A DNA stretch of 58,702 nt from contig JAETSN010000021.1 in the NCBI GenBank assembly GCA_021769625.1, positions 1-58,702 of the forward strand, given 5' to 3'. A program made the translations under genes and the position numbers. This DNA comes from [Clostridium] symbiosum. Its GTDB lineage: Bacteria > Bacillota > Clostridia > Lachnospirales > Lachnospiraceae. Below, piece by piece: positions 36,969-46,249 of this stretch (positions are counted from its first letter, which is position 1; the number at the start of each line of letters is the position of its first letter). The notes under the pieces were generated by a model. It was not told where the DNA came from, did not search any database, and saw nothing but the letters and a program-made list of their open reading frames with translations.

Positions 36969-38896
36969 TGGCACAGGCAAAAGTAGTACACGGTCCCGGC
37001 AGAAGAGGGCCCCAGGGTCCGAAACCCAAACTGGAAAATGCCGGCGCCCTGCTGAAACGTCTCACAAAATTTGTGATGCAGAAATATGCGCTCCCGGTCG
37101 TTGTTGTGCTTCTTTGTATCGTTGGGTCATCCCTTGCCACCGTGCGGGGCACCCTGTTTATACAGACTTTGATCGATGATTATATCATGCCGATGATCGG
37201 CGTCAGTTCGCCGGATTTCACACCGCTGAAAAACGCCCTCACACAATTGGCTGTCATTTATGTCATCGGCATTCTCTGCTCCTGGGCATATAATCAGATC
37301 ATGGTTCGGGTCAGCCAGGGTGTACTGCATGACATTCGTGTCACATTATTTACCCGGATGGAGGCTCTGCCGATCAAATACTTTGACACCCATCCCCACG
37401 GGGATATCATGTCCATCTACACCAACGACGTGGACACCCTACGCCAGCTCATCGGCGTCAGCCTGCCGCAGCTTGCCTCCAGCATGATCACCATCGTCAG
37501 TGTATTTGTCAGCATGATCTATCTGAATATTCCGCTGACTGTCGTCACGCTGTTTATGATAGGCGTCATGCTGCTTGTCACCCGCAACGTGGCATCCCTC
37601 TCGGGAAGATACTTTATGGCGCAGCAGCAGGACATCGGCAAGGTCAACGGGTATATTGAAGAGATGATGGAAGGGCAGAAAGTCGTAAAAGTTTTCTGTC
37701 ATGAAGAAGAAAGCCTTGCCGGATTCCGAAAACTCAACGACAGCCTCCGGGAAAGCGCCAATAACGCCAACAAATTTGCCAACATCCTGATGCCGCTCAA
37801 CGCCCAGCTCGGCCATGTCAGCTATGTTGTCTGTGCGATCACGGGTGCCCTCCTTGCCATCAACGGACATTTCGGACTGACTATCGGCACACTGGTATCT
37901 TTCCTGACGCTGAACAGGAACTTCAACCAGCCCATCACCCAGGTCAGCCAGCAGTTAAACTCTGTCGTTATGGCTTTGGCAGGTGCTGACCGTATCTTCA
38001 GGCTGATGGATGAAGCCCCGGAGGTGGATGAGGGATATGTGGCCCTTGTCCGCGCCAGAAAGGATGAGCAGGGTAATATTCAGGAATGCAAAGAGCGTAC
38101 CGGCATGTGGGCATGGAAACATCCCCATCAGGCGGACGGCACTGTCACCTACACCGAACTGACCGGCGATGTGGTATTCGATGATGTGGACTTCGGTTAC
38201 AGCGATGACAAGATCGTGCTCCACAATATCAAGATGTTTGCAACACCGGGCCAGAAGATCGCCTTTGTGGGCAGCACCGGTGCCGGAAAAACCACTATCA
38301 CCAACCTGATCAACCGGTTTTACGATATTCAGGACGGCAAGATCCGTTATGACGGCATCAACATCAATAAGATCAAAAAGGCAGATCTGCGCCGTTCGTT
38401 AGGGATCGTTCTGCAGGATACCCATCTGTTTACCGGTACGGTCATGGAGAATATCCGCTACGGGAAACTAGATGCCACGGACGAAGACTGTATCGCGGCC
38501 GCAAAGCTTGCCAACGCCCACGGCTTCATCAAGAGACTGCCGGACGGCTACCAGACTCTGCTCACTGGAGACGGTGCAAACCTCTCCCAGGGGCAGAGGC
38601 AGCTCCTCGCTATCGCCAGAGCTGCCGTTGCGGATCCGCCGGTACTGATCCTGGATGAGGCAACTTCCAGCATCGACACAAGAACTGAGATGCTGGTGCA
38701 GAAGGGCATGGATTCCCTGATGAAAGGGCGCACCACCTTCGTCATCGCCCACCGCCTCAGCACCGTCCGCAACAGCGACTGTATCATGGTCTTAGAGCAG
38801 GGACGCATCATCGAACGCGGAAACCACGATGAGCTGATCGCGGAGAAAGGGAAGTATTATCAGTTGTATACGGGGATAAAAGCGGAGGGGCAGTAA
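36968..38896 (+). CDS. ABC exporter half-transporter, catalytic-site subunit
   Basis: 642 residues. A basic Pro/Gly-rich N-terminal tail (about 1-30) precedes six membrane helices and an ATPase with Walker A VGSTGAGKTT, signature LSQGQRQLL, Walker B LILDEATSSIDT and switch VIAHRLSTV. An extra segment of about 40 residues after the membrane domain (RARKDEQGNIQECKER onward) is common in this subfamily. It pairs with the preceding subunit to make a heterodimer with one consensus ATPase site. Start ATG overlaps the TAA of the partner. Confidence 0.93.
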   Translation: MAQAKVVHGPGRRGPQGPKPKLENAGALLKRLTKFVMQKYALPVVVVLLCIVGSSLATVRGTLFIQTLIDDYIMPMIGVSSPDFTPLKNALTQLAVIYVIGILCSWAYNQIMVRVSQGVLHDIRVTLFTRMEALPIKYFDTHPHGDIMSIYTNDVDTLRQLIGVSLPQLASSMITIVSVFVSMIYLNIPLTVVTLFMIGVMLLVTRNVASLSGRYFMAQQQDIGKVNGYIEEMMEGQKVVKVFCHEEESLAGFRKLNDSLRESANNANKFANILMPLNAQLGHVSYVVCAITGALLAINGHFGLTIGTLVSFLTLNRNFNQPITQVSQQLNSVVMALAGADRIFRLMDEAPEVDEGYVALVRARKDEQGNIQECKERTGMWAWKHPHQADGTVTYTELTGDVVFDDVDFGYSDDKIVLHNIKMFATPGQKIAFVGSTGAGKTTITNLINRFYDIQDGKIRYDGININKIKKADLRRSLGIVLQDTHLFTGTVMENIRYGKLDATDEDCIAAAKLANAHGFIKRLPDGYQTLLTGDGANLSQGQRQLLAIARAAVADPPVLILDEATSSIDTRTEMLVQKGMDSLMKGRTTFVIAHRLSTVRNSDCIMVLEQGRIIERGNHDELIAEKGKYYQLYTGIKAEGQ

Positions 38897-38912
38897 GCCT
38901 CTCCTTTCCTTG

Positions 38913-40517
38913 TTAATCCGCCAGCGCCTTCCTCACATACCCCCTTGAAAAATTATAACTCCGAAGCGACATCCTATCCGCCTTTTCTTTCTGCAATAGG
39001 ATATAGGAGACCTGCCAGTCCGGCATATCTATATTCGGGATCTCCCCCTTCATCCATTTTCCCTTCTCCGCCTCATATTCGCGGTACTGTTTTATCGTTC
39101 CTTCATTCATAATGACCGACGCCGCATCCGCCGACAGAGAGTTCAGATACCATGTATCCAGATCGACGCCCTCCCTTTCTTCCCCCTCCTGTTTCAGATA
39201 GGATGAGATATTATACCGGGCGATCCAGTAATCCGGTTGGCAAAAGGACAGCACAAAGTAACAGCAGACGGTCACAGCCAGCCCGTAGCGGAACAGCGGA
39301 AAACCGTGAAACAGCGTCTTTCCGACCACACCCGCCATCAGAAGGGCGATCACGCCGAGTGCCCAGAGCACAAAGATCCGCAGAAATGTCAGGTAGTATA
39401 CGCTGATATACAAAAACATCCTGTAAGCGCTGGATGCAGTCATCACAAAGGTGCAAAGAGAGATCACCAGCAAAATCCCTTTTAAAGCCTTGCTTTCCTT
39501 GAAAAATCCCAGCCCGATCAGCACCAGTCCCAGATTCATCAGGCAGATGAAGAGAAGCTGGAAGAATCCCTGTCTCGCATACTGCGCATACGTATATCCC
39601 TCCGGCAGCGTCCCGTACCCGGCGAACAGGTACACGATCTGTATGACGCAGAAATAAACATAGATCAGCGCGATCACAGCAGTGGCGGAGATCGCGATCA
39701 CCGGCTGCCCCGTCCTGCGGTCTTTTACCGTCTCATTCAATTCCCGCCCCTTCAGCAGAGATACCATGCCGTAGCTGAAGAAAAACATCGCCGCCGACCA
39801 GAAAATGCAACAGAACACATCCCAACCGTTGATATCCCCGAACAGCATATGCACGCTTTCCCTGAAAATAACGTCCGCAGAGGAAAGCAGGATAAGCACG
39901 ATCGCGATCAGAGGTATCGATATCCCTGCTCCGGCAAACACATAAAGAGCCTGTGACTTCTTTGCTCCTCTATGTTCCTCCTGCCAGGCCTGTGCATCCG
40001 GGAAAAAAGAAAACATTTTACCGATGCTTTTCAAAAACAGGCAGAGCATATTTCCCAGGAATTTTCCGAGCTGCCAATCCTTTGTATCAAAATAGACGGA
40101 CAATAGAAAATACATCATCAATACAAACAGGCACGCTTCATTCATCAAAATGATCTTGCCGTTGTCTGTGAAACAGTTTGAAATGCCCAGCAGAAGACTT
40201 GCCGCCAGCGTTAAAATATGCTCTCCTTTCCAGGAAATACCGGACTTTCTGATAGTATAGACAGCAAAGCCGATAGTTCCTGCCACGTAAAAAGGGTAGG
40301 TGATCCCCGACGCATTTTTATACAGGCAGAAAGTGAAAAATATCGCATAGATCAGGCTCGCAGGCGCTATCTTACTTATCAGTTCCGGCTTTGCGAATTT
40401 GTCAAATGGCTCCCTCTTCGGCGCCTCCACAGCGGGCAGTTCGGGTAAATTAGGGTACAAGTTCTCACCTCCGGAGACAAGGGTCTCCGCAGGCATATTT
40501 ACAGTATTCTTTTCCAT
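38913..40517 (-). CDS. DUF4153/DUF4173-type multi-spanning membrane protein
   Basis: 534 residues. The first 45 are hydrophilic, followed by about a dozen hydrophobic segments, and about 110 soluble residues at the C terminus. The segment EGYTYAQYARQGFFQLLFI is the best family mark and points to DUF4173/DUF4153. Function is not established. It follows the DUF6688-DUF2975-XRE genes on the same strand, but palindrome A5 lies between. AAAGGAAACTGAAATC precedes the ATG. Confidence 0.75.
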   Translation of the reverse strand: MEKNTVNMPAETLVSGGENLYPNLPELPAVEAPKREPFDKFAKPELISKIAPASLIYAIFFTFCLYKNASGITYPFYVAGTIGFAVYTIRKSGISWKGEHILTLAASLLLGISNCFTDNGKIILMNEACLFVLMMYFLLSVYFDTKDWQLGKFLGNMLCLFLKSIGKMFSFFPDAQAWQEEHRGAKKSQALYVFAGAGISIPLIAIVLILLSSADVIFRESVHMLFGDINGWDVFCCIFWSAAMFFFSYGMVSLLKGRELNETVKDRRTGQPVIAISATAVIALIYVYFCVIQIVYLFAGYGTLPEGYTYAQYARQGFFQLLFICLMNLGLVLIGLGFFKESKALKGILLVISLCTFVMTASSAYRMFLYISVYYLTFLRIFVLWALGVIALLMAGVVGKTLFHGFPLFRYGLAVTVCCYFVLSFCQPDYWIARYNISSYLKQEGEEREGVDLDTWYLNSLSADAASVIMNEGTIKQYREYEAEKGKWMKGEIPNIDMPDWQVSYILLQKEKADRMSLRSYNFSRGYVRKALAD

Positions 40518-40581
40518 GATTTCAGTTTCCTTTCTTATCTTATTTCAATTCCGCCACACTCTTTCGGTACACCTGCAACCA

Positions 40582-40716
40582 GCCGGAATGGAAAGGAAAT
40601 TCTCAAGGAGCCCCTTAAAAAGCGTCAGCACTTAACGAGGTCTTTCACGAGTTTAGTGCCGCTACGCTTTTTTGGAGCGAGAGCGCGGCGACGGAGAATT
40701 TCCTTTCCATTCCGGC
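40582..40716 (-). repeat. Family A palindromic element, copy A5
   Basis: 135-bp palindrome with 23-bp perfect arms beginning GCCGGAATGG. The core on the minus strand is CGCTCTCGCTCC, then AAAAAAGCGTAGCGG...CTGACGCTTTTT, so even the inner stem has changed with compensation. It ends ten bases from the XRE regulator stop codon. Confidence 0.8.
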
Positions 40717-40726
40717 GTCCGCAAAA

Positions 40727-40951
40727 TCACCCAGATGATGACGGTTCATCCTCCTCATACTGGAGGATATCCCCGGGCTGGCAGTCCAGCGCCCTGCAGA
40801 TTGCCTCCAACGTGGAAAACCGCACGGCTTTCGCCTTATTATTTTTCAGGATGGACAGATTGGCGAGCGTGATATCCACCTCCCCTGCCAGATCGGTGAG
40901 GCTTTTCTTCCGCTTTGCCATCATGACATCCAGATTTACAATGATTCCCAT
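40727..40951 (-). CDS. XRE-family (YozG-like) helix-turn-helix regulator
   Basis: 74 residues from the ATG at 40951 (GGAGGACT directly before). Single Cro/C1 helix-turn-helix: MMAKRKKSLTDLAGEVDIT, then LANLSILKNNKAKAVRFSTL and the ICRALDCQPGDILQY closing helix. It starts ten bases after the DUF2975 gene. This pair is recurrent in Firmicutes, and the regulator probably controls the same operon. Confidence 0.9.
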   Translation of the reverse strand: MGIIVNLDVMMAKRKKSLTDLAGEVDITLANLSILKNNKAKAVRFSTLEAICRALDCQPGDILQYEEDEPSSSG

Positions 40952-40961
40952 AGTCCTCCCC

Positions 40962-41417
40962 CTATATCGTCCAGTCTGTCTCTTCCTTGTATTCCACCGC
41001 CTGCTCAAACACAAAACTCAGCACCTTGCTGAACAGCCCGGCGATCAGGAACACAAAGATCACCACGCACATCGCTATCGTCATATAGACGATACTCCTG
41101 ACTCCCGCCATCAGCGCAATAAAGAAGCTCCAGTTCCCCATCTTCTGCAGACTGACCACATTCTCTTTCACAAAACAGTCCTCCGCCAGCACGGTCTTGA
41201 AAATCTTCCGCAGCTCCCAGAGCAGTTTTTCCGCCGCGATCCCCAGCACAAAATAGATGATGACCGTCTCCTCATAATGCCGGATAAGATACGGAAGCTG
41301 CTCCCCGACCCACCGCACGGTAAAGGGCAGGGTGACCGTCACCACGATACCGCTGTAAAACATCAGATCCAGAAGATATTTCGTTCCTTTGATCCATGTC
41401 CATTTCTTCTCTGTCAT
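40962..41417 (-). CDS. DUF2975 membrane protein
   Basis: 151 residues, about four membrane segments. IFKTVLAEDCFVKENV is the DUF2975 signature. Family function is unknown; it is nearly always next to a small XRE regulator, as here. It lies 19 bases after the 395-residue membrane protein gene. Confidence 0.85.
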   Translation of the reverse strand: MTEKKWTWIKGTKYLLDLMFYSGIVVTVTLPFTVRWVGEQLPYLIRHYEETVIIYFVLGIAAEKLLWELRKIFKTVLAEDCFVKENVVSLQKMGNWSFFIALMAGVRSIVYMTIAMCVVIFVFLIAGLFSKVLSFVFEQAVEYKEETDWTI

Positions 41418-41436
41418 ACGCGTTTTTCCTCCTTAT

Positions 41437-42624
41437 TCACTCAAAGTCCGCCAGACTCTTTCCCGTATATTGTAAAGCTATCCTGTTCTCCGGATTTATA
41501 TCCGTCAGATACAGCACGATCAAAAACAGCCACTCCAAAGGTTTCATCAAAAAGTAAATAAAATCCGCTGTATATCTGGAACGGATCAGCTTCGCGACAG
41601 GAAAACCATATCTGTCATAAAAACGCCTTACCCGTCTGTGAAGGCGCGGCGTCCGCTCCTCCAGCATCTGCTCAAAAGCGTTCGCCACACAGAGCTGTCT
41701 GTTGACGATGACCTGATGCCCGTGCCGCACGCCCAGCCGTTTCGGCTTTACGATCTTTTCATGCCCTCCCGCCGCCACGGTACAGAGATAATGCTCGTCA
41801 TAGTAAATATTCTGGGGCGCAACCCTCTGGGACAGCGTCCAGTCGCTGGTCTCCGTAAATGCTTTGATAAGAGCATCCGGTTCCTGTCCGAATAAGAGCA
41901 GAACCCCGATCAGGATCCCAAGCAGCGGCCACATCAGGAGAAACGCCGCCAAAGGCCAGTTCTCCGACTTCATCAGGAACCGGTTGCAGGCGCGGAGGAT
42001 CCCCTTCTCCTCTTCGCCTGGCAAAGCTTCCCCGGCTGCTTTTTCCCCGCCGCTTTCATCCTGTACCAGACAGAGAGCCTTTGCTTCAATTATCTGCTGC
42101 CACTCCCACATCTTATGCCCCACTGTCCTCGCCGTGATCAGCAGGCAGTTTAATGGGAGAAGCAGAAGATAACACGCAAGAAGTTCTCCCCGGAAGACCT
42201 GTATCCCCCAGACGATGCTTTCTATCGTTCCCAGATACATCCCCGCCATTCCGAGCACAAGCACCAGCGGAGGCATTTTATCCAGCGGAATAAAATTCAC
42301 CACAAGATATCCTACGACAGCCACCGCCATCACCGCGATCACGGTGAGCTGCGCTCCCGTATAAACCGGCGTATGCGTCTGGCCGTTCACCAACTGTTCC
42401 TGCCAGTCTTTTCCAAACGATGCCTCATCGAAAAGGCTCAGATAGATCAGACTGTACAACACGCCCAGCACCACTGTCGCTATATCGAGGATCCTGCCCC
42501 TCTGATATCGCTTCTGATCTTTTCTTCCTCCTATCACCAGATAGATCTCTGCCCCTGTCAACACCAATGGAAGTATCATAAATCCTCCTAAAATGATCGT
42601 CCACTCAAAAATACTGCCAAACAT
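41437..42624 (-). CDS. Multi-spanning membrane protein, probably DUF6688
   Basis: 395 residues. About seven membrane segments in the first 260, then a soluble region with HGHQVIVNRQLCVANAFEQ and RTPRLHRRVRRFYDRYGFP, which I recall from DUF6688 proteins, and a last hydrophobic stretch. Function unknown. An alternative start is the ATG at 42579, which has AGGAGG four bases before it and is better placed than the first ATG. It is the first gene of the operon with DUF2975 and XRE. Confidence 0.7.
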   Translation of the reverse strand: MFGSIFEWTIILGGFMILPLVLTGAEIYLVIGGRKDQKRYQRGRILDIATVVLGVLYSLIYLSLFDEASFGKDWQEQLVNGQTHTPVYTGAQLTVIAVMAVAVVGYLVVNFIPLDKMPPLVLVLGMAGMYLGTIESIVWGIQVFRGELLACYLLLLPLNCLLITARTVGHKMWEWQQIIEAKALCLVQDESGGEKAAGEALPGEEEKGILRACNRFLMKSENWPLAAFLLMWPLLGILIGVLLLFGQEPDALIKAFTETSDWTLSQRVAPQNIYYDEHYLCTVAAGGHEKIVKPKRLGVRHGHQVIVNRQLCVANAFEQMLEERTPRLHRRVRRFYDRYGFPVAKLIRSRYTADFIYFLMKPLEWLFLIVLYLTDINPENRIALQYTGKSLADFE

Positions 42625-42759
42625 TTCCCTTATCCCGCGGAGCCCACTGCCTGTTATAACGCCCGCTCCCTCTATTTTCTTCCATTTTGCCGGACTCCCG
42701 CTTTGTCCTCTTTCCTGTTTATCATCTTTTTTACTGCCTCCATCCTGTTTTATACCGAC

Positions 42760-42788
42760 ACTATATCACCAGTTTAATCGAATGTCAA
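42760..42788 (-). promoter_or_regulatory. Sigma-A promoter of the DUF6688-DUF2975-XRE operon
   Basis: On the minus strand TTGACA (42788-42783), 17-base spacer, TATAGT (42765-42760). Confidence 0.85.
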
Positions 42789-42820
42789 TATATATTTATT
42801 GTTTTTCAATAAATATATAT
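42788..42820 (-). promoter_or_regulatory. AT-rich inverted repeat abutting the -35 box
   Basis: Perfect 14-bp repeat ATATATATTTATTG-N5-CAATAAATATATAT whose edge touches the -35. It is either the operator for the XRE regulator or an UP-like element. The remaining 300 bases of the gap hold an AGCCAAT/ATTGGCT repeat, a GCCGG hairpin and the promoter of the next gene. Confidence 0.6.
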
Positions 42821-43031
42821 CGTTTTATGCACAAAAGCCAATAAACCGTAATCCCTCACAGATTCATTGGCTCTGCCCTCGACATTTTCTTTTGTCTTTT
42901 TCTATCCTCTTTTTCTTTTCTAAACCCTCAGCCGTCTTGACCAGCCCTTTACCGCAAACGGCAGGCACAGGATGCCGGTTAAAGCCGGCATGATTATCAG
43001 CATCATATCATTAAAATCCAGACACTGCTTC

Positions 43032-43060
43032 TTTACATTCCGCCTCATCGATAATATAAT
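43032..43060 (+). promoter_or_regulatory. Sigma-A promoter of the COG3044 ATPase gene
   Basis: TTTACA (43032-43037), 17-base spacer, TATAAT (43055-43060). Confidence 0.85.
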
Positions 43061-43117
43061 TTATAATATTGTTTCAGATTTCTACAAATAATCAACTTAT
43101 CAAGCAGGAGGCATAAT

Positions 43118-44824
43118 ATGAACAAATCAGCGGATTTAAGAAATCTACTTATGCGGATCGACCACAGAGGTTATCCCGCCTATAAAGATACGAAGGGAAA
43201 ATACCAGTTTGACCAGTATATCCTGTCCATCGACCACGTGCAGGGGGATCCCTTTGCATCCCCTTCCAAGGTAAGCCTTCTTGTGCCGGGGCGCATCGCA
43301 GGCTTCGGGAAGGAATGCTATGAAACGAAAGAGCGCAGGATCGCATTTCAGGACTATCTGCTTCGGCGCATGTACCTGAAAGTAAAAGATTTTTCCTTCA
43401 AGGCAAAGGGCTCCGGCAAGAGCGGACTGATCGGCATCAGCCGTCCGGGACAGGAAATTTTGGAGCGCAGCGCCTGCAGTGTGGATCCGGCAACCGGGGA
43501 TGTGGAAGTCCGCATGGAGATCGGCTTCCCTGCCAACGGGCGCACCATCAACGCCGGGGAACTAATCAAGATCTTATTTGACTTTCTGCCGCTCTGTGTG
43601 CGCCAGACGCTGCTCGCCGCTTCCTGCCCGAAAGCGTCTCTGGAAAAAGTGCTGTTTTTAGCAGATGACCAGAAGGCGATCCGGGAAGCCCTGCAGGAAC
43701 AGGACCTTGTCGCCTTTGTGGCGAACGGCGCCGTCCTCCCGAGAAAATCCGGCGTCTCCTCCCTCCCGATGAAGGACGCCGTTCCTTTCCAGTCGCCCGA
43801 ATCCATGGAAGTGACCCTGACGCTTCCGCACCGGGGAGCCCTGTCCGGCATGGGCATCAAAAAAGGGATCACTCTGATCGTGGGCGGCGGCTACCACGGA
43901 AAATCCACGCTTCTGGAAGCACTGATGGCAGGTGTCTATGACCATATCGCCGGAGACGGGCGGGAATATGTGATCACGGACGATACCGCCGTGAAACTCC
44001 GCGCGGAAGACGGGCGGAGCATCCAGAAGGCGGATATCTCCATGTTCATCCGCAACCTGCCAAACGGCAGGGATACCACGGCGTTCTACACGGAGGACGC
44101 CAGCGGCAGCACCTCGCAGGCAGCCAACACGATAGAAGCCATGGAAGCCGGCGCGAAGCTTTTCCTGATCGACGAGGATACCAGCGCCACAAACTTTATG
44201 ATCCGGGACGATCTGATGCAGCGCGTCGTAAGCCGGGATGCGGAACCCATCATCCCCTTTATCGACCGGATCAGGGAACTCTACGATTCCTACGGCATCT
44301 CCACGATACTGGTTGCGGGAAGCTGTGGTTCCTATTTCCACAAATCCGACTGCATCGTCCAGATGAAGAAATACAGCCCTGTCGAGATTACCTCATTCGC
44401 CAAAAAGGAAGCGGAGAATTACCCCTATCTGACAGGCGATCTCCCCGTCGCCGCAGCTCCCGATTTTTGCAGGATCGTAAAGCGGGATGACGCTTTTGCG
44501 AGGGAGAACAGGATAAAGATGCGCACGGACGGAACCGATGGCTTTTCCATCAACAAGACGGAGGTGGATCTGCGCTACGTGGAACAGCTCGTGGATTCCG
44601 AGCAGCTCACCGCCCTCGCCCACATGTTAAAGTCCATGAAGCTCCATGACTTTGACGGGAAAAAGACACTGCAGCAAGCGATAACCGGTATCTACAAGCG
44701 GATCGAGACAAAAGGCTTCTCCGTCTTCGCCGGCGGGGAATATCTGCCCGGAAACCTCGCCATGCCCCGCCCGCAGGAATTATATGCCGCCATCAACAGG
44801 TGCAGGGAACTGATCAAGATATAA
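43118..44824 (+). CDS. ABC-class P-loop ATPase of the COG3044 family
   Basis: 568 residues. The N-terminal domain (to about 245) has no transporter features. Walker A GGGYHGKSTLL (about 252-262) is followed by DISMFIRNLPNGRDTTAFYTEDASGSTSQ, which holds the ABC-like signature SGSTSQA, and Walker B KLFLIDEDTSATNFM. No membrane segments. This is the predicted ABC-class ATPase family (COG3044), whose eukaryotic relative MRB1590 is an RNA-editing-associated ATPase in trypanosomes. The bacterial role is unknown; an RNA-related function is inference. AGGAGG precedes the ATG. Confidence 0.88.
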   Translation: MNKSADLRNLLMRIDHRGYPAYKDTKGKYQFDQYILSIDHVQGDPFASPSKVSLLVPGRIAGFGKECYETKERRIAFQDYLLRRMYLKVKDFSFKAKGSGKSGLIGISRPGQEILERSACSVDPATGDVEVRMEIGFPANGRTINAGELIKILFDFLPLCVRQTLLAASCPKASLEKVLFLADDQKAIREALQEQDLVAFVANGAVLPRKSGVSSLPMKDAVPFQSPESMEVTLTLPHRGALSGMGIKKGITLIVGGGYHGKSTLLEALMAGVYDHIAGDGREYVITDDTAVKLRAEDGRSIQKADISMFIRNLPNGRDTTAFYTEDASGSTSQAANTIEAMEAGAKLFLIDEDTSATNFMIRDDLMQRVVSRDAEPIIPFIDRIRELYDSYGISTILVAGSCGSYFHKSDCIVQMKKYSPVEITSFAKKEAENYPYLTGDLPVAAAPDFCRIVKRDDAFARENRIKMRTDGTDGFSINKTEVDLRYVEQLVDSEQLTALAHMLKSMKLHDFDGKKTLQQAITGIYKRIETKGFSVFAGGEYLPGNLAMPRPQELYAAINRCRELIKI

Positions 44825-44837
44825 TAGCCGCAGAAAT

Positions 44838-44880
44838 AAATCCCGGTATAAGCATATCAGTATCTTATACCGGGATTTTT
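44838..44880 (+). terminator. Terminator after the COG3044 ATPase
   Basis: Stem AAATCCCGGTATAAG/CTTATACCGGGATTT followed by TT. It can also serve the convergent gene at 44892. Confidence 0.85.
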
Positions 44881-44891
44881 ATCGTCTTTCT

Positions 44892-45824
44892 TTACTCACT
44901 TGTATTCAGCCGTTCAAAAATTGCTTTGGGATCATACTCCGGGGCGAAATCCTTTGCCGCATTATAGATCGGCTCAATAACGGATACCTCTTCCTCAAGG
45001 TCTTCCGCGATCTCCTCAAGCGATTTCTCCTTTTTCATCTTTTTACAGACCATAGAAATCAGCCTTTGGAGATCGCCGGCCGCCTCGCCGTCGGCATATC
45101 CTTTCTTTTCGCATTTATTCAGTTCTTCCAAAAATCTCCAATATCTTATCGACATTTCCGGATCCTTCTTTACGATCTCTACCATCCCGTGCATCTCTCT
45201 TAAGTCATCGTTTACCGCATTTTCACGGACAGTATGTTCCATATAATGCAACAATTGTTTCAGCGCCTCGTTCGGCACCCCTTTTGTTCCTCTCGTATAC
45301 AAAAACAGTGTGCTGGCTCCATCCTCATACTCCATTTCCGGCTCTTCCACGCATCTGTTTTTCACAGTATACATCATTCGGTTCAAATCAAACGGATCAT
45401 ACGGCATGATCATGATGATCACCACATTTTTTAATCCTTCATAGTCAACCCCCGCCTCCAGACTTCTGGCGACGATCTTTCCATGGTAAAACCGTACTCT
45501 GCGCGGCAATGCCTTCCTGTCCGCCGCACTGCTGTTTTTGTCCGGCTCCATGTCGTAGACAGTAGCGCTCTTTTCGGAGTTCTCCTCCTCTTTTTTCTCC
45601 ATGTAGACATCAAGCCTTGCTCCGTGCAGGCCGGTATCCGCACCGTAATACACTTTCTGGGCAGTGATCGAGAGATTCTTAAATTTTTTGCCAAAGATAG
45701 TTTTTAAGAGTATCCTGACAAACCGCTCTCCGATCTCCGGGTACGTCACCACTGAACCAAACAAAAAGTCATCCAGCAGGTTCATCTCCCCCAGTTTCTT
45801 TTTTCCATCGTTACTTTCTTCCAT
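44892..45824 (-). CDS. Rpn-family PD-(D/E)XK nuclease/putative transposase
   Basis: 310 residues. The start NLLDDFLFGSVV followed by the LHGARLDVYMEKKEEE strand and ATVYDMEPDK matches the PDDEXK transposase (Rpn) family. The usual YDxEMQ core reads YDMEPDK, so the Gln of the typical E-x-Q is replaced. SLEAGVDYEGLKNVVIIMI and the C-terminal acidic coil are also typical. Known relatives (RpnA) promote recombination; many Lachnospiraceae carry large paralog sets. It is isolated, with GGAGAGCTAT before the ATG. Confidence 0.82.
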   Translation of the reverse strand: MEESNDGKKKLGEMNLLDDFLFGSVVTYPEIGERFVRILLKTIFGKKFKNLSITAQKVYYGADTGLHGARLDVYMEKKEEENSEKSATVYDMEPDKNSSAADRKALPRRVRFYHGKIVARSLEAGVDYEGLKNVVIIMIMPYDPFDLNRMMYTVKNRCVEEPEMEYEDGASTLFLYTRGTKGVPNEALKQLLHYMEHTVRENAVNDDLREMHGMVEIVKKDPEMSIRYWRFLEELNKCEKKGYADGEAAGDLQRLISMVCKKMKKEKSLEEIAEDLEEEVSVIEPIYNAAKDFAPEYDPKAIFERLNTSE

Positions 45825-46079
45825 ATAGCTCTCCTTTCATATCTGGCGAAAAGAAGAACGTATATGACAACTGTAAATAAAGCTTCCTTTGTCACCGCGC
45901 CCGCAATCCGCCATATTTTATCACACAGGGATTGTCAGCCGAAGTGGCTTCAGATGTTTCATCAGATATATCCCAGATATGTATGGTCAGTATAGCAGAA
46001 ACGGCTCTCCGTGTCAACGAAAAAATATAATTTTTAAATCTTATCAAGTAATAAAAATCCTGTGAAACCGTAAAGACAA

Positions 46080-46135
46080 CTAAATGTAAAATAAAGTTTA
46101 TCTTTACTTTAGTAGTTAAAAGTGCTAAAGTAAAG
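46080..46135 (+). promoter_or_regulatory. Promoter embedded in an inverted-repeat operator
   Basis: Perfect repeat CTTTACTTTAG-N12-CTAAAGTAAAG (46102-46135). The -35 TTTACT (46103-46108) and -10 TAAAGT (46126-46131), 17 bases apart, are each inside an arm. A related half-site, CTAAATGTAAA, is at 46080-46090. A regulator bound here would block RNA polymerase directly. The rest of the 425-base gap (45825-46249) shows nothing recognisable. Confidence 0.65.
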
Positions 46136-46249
46136 CGTGAAGGAAATTTTCAGGTCCGCAAAATATGCGGGTTGAAGAATTCCGAAACTTTATATAAAAT
46201 ACGGAGGCTGTATTCTTAAAAAGCTGCGGAATACTGAAAGGATAAAGAA

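Noticed and set aside
42920..43048. Possible 42-codon minus-strand ORF with a hydrophobic centre in the gap before the COG3044 gene
   Set aside because: No ribosome site before its ATG, and it overlaps the near-consensus plus-strand promoter at 43032-43060.
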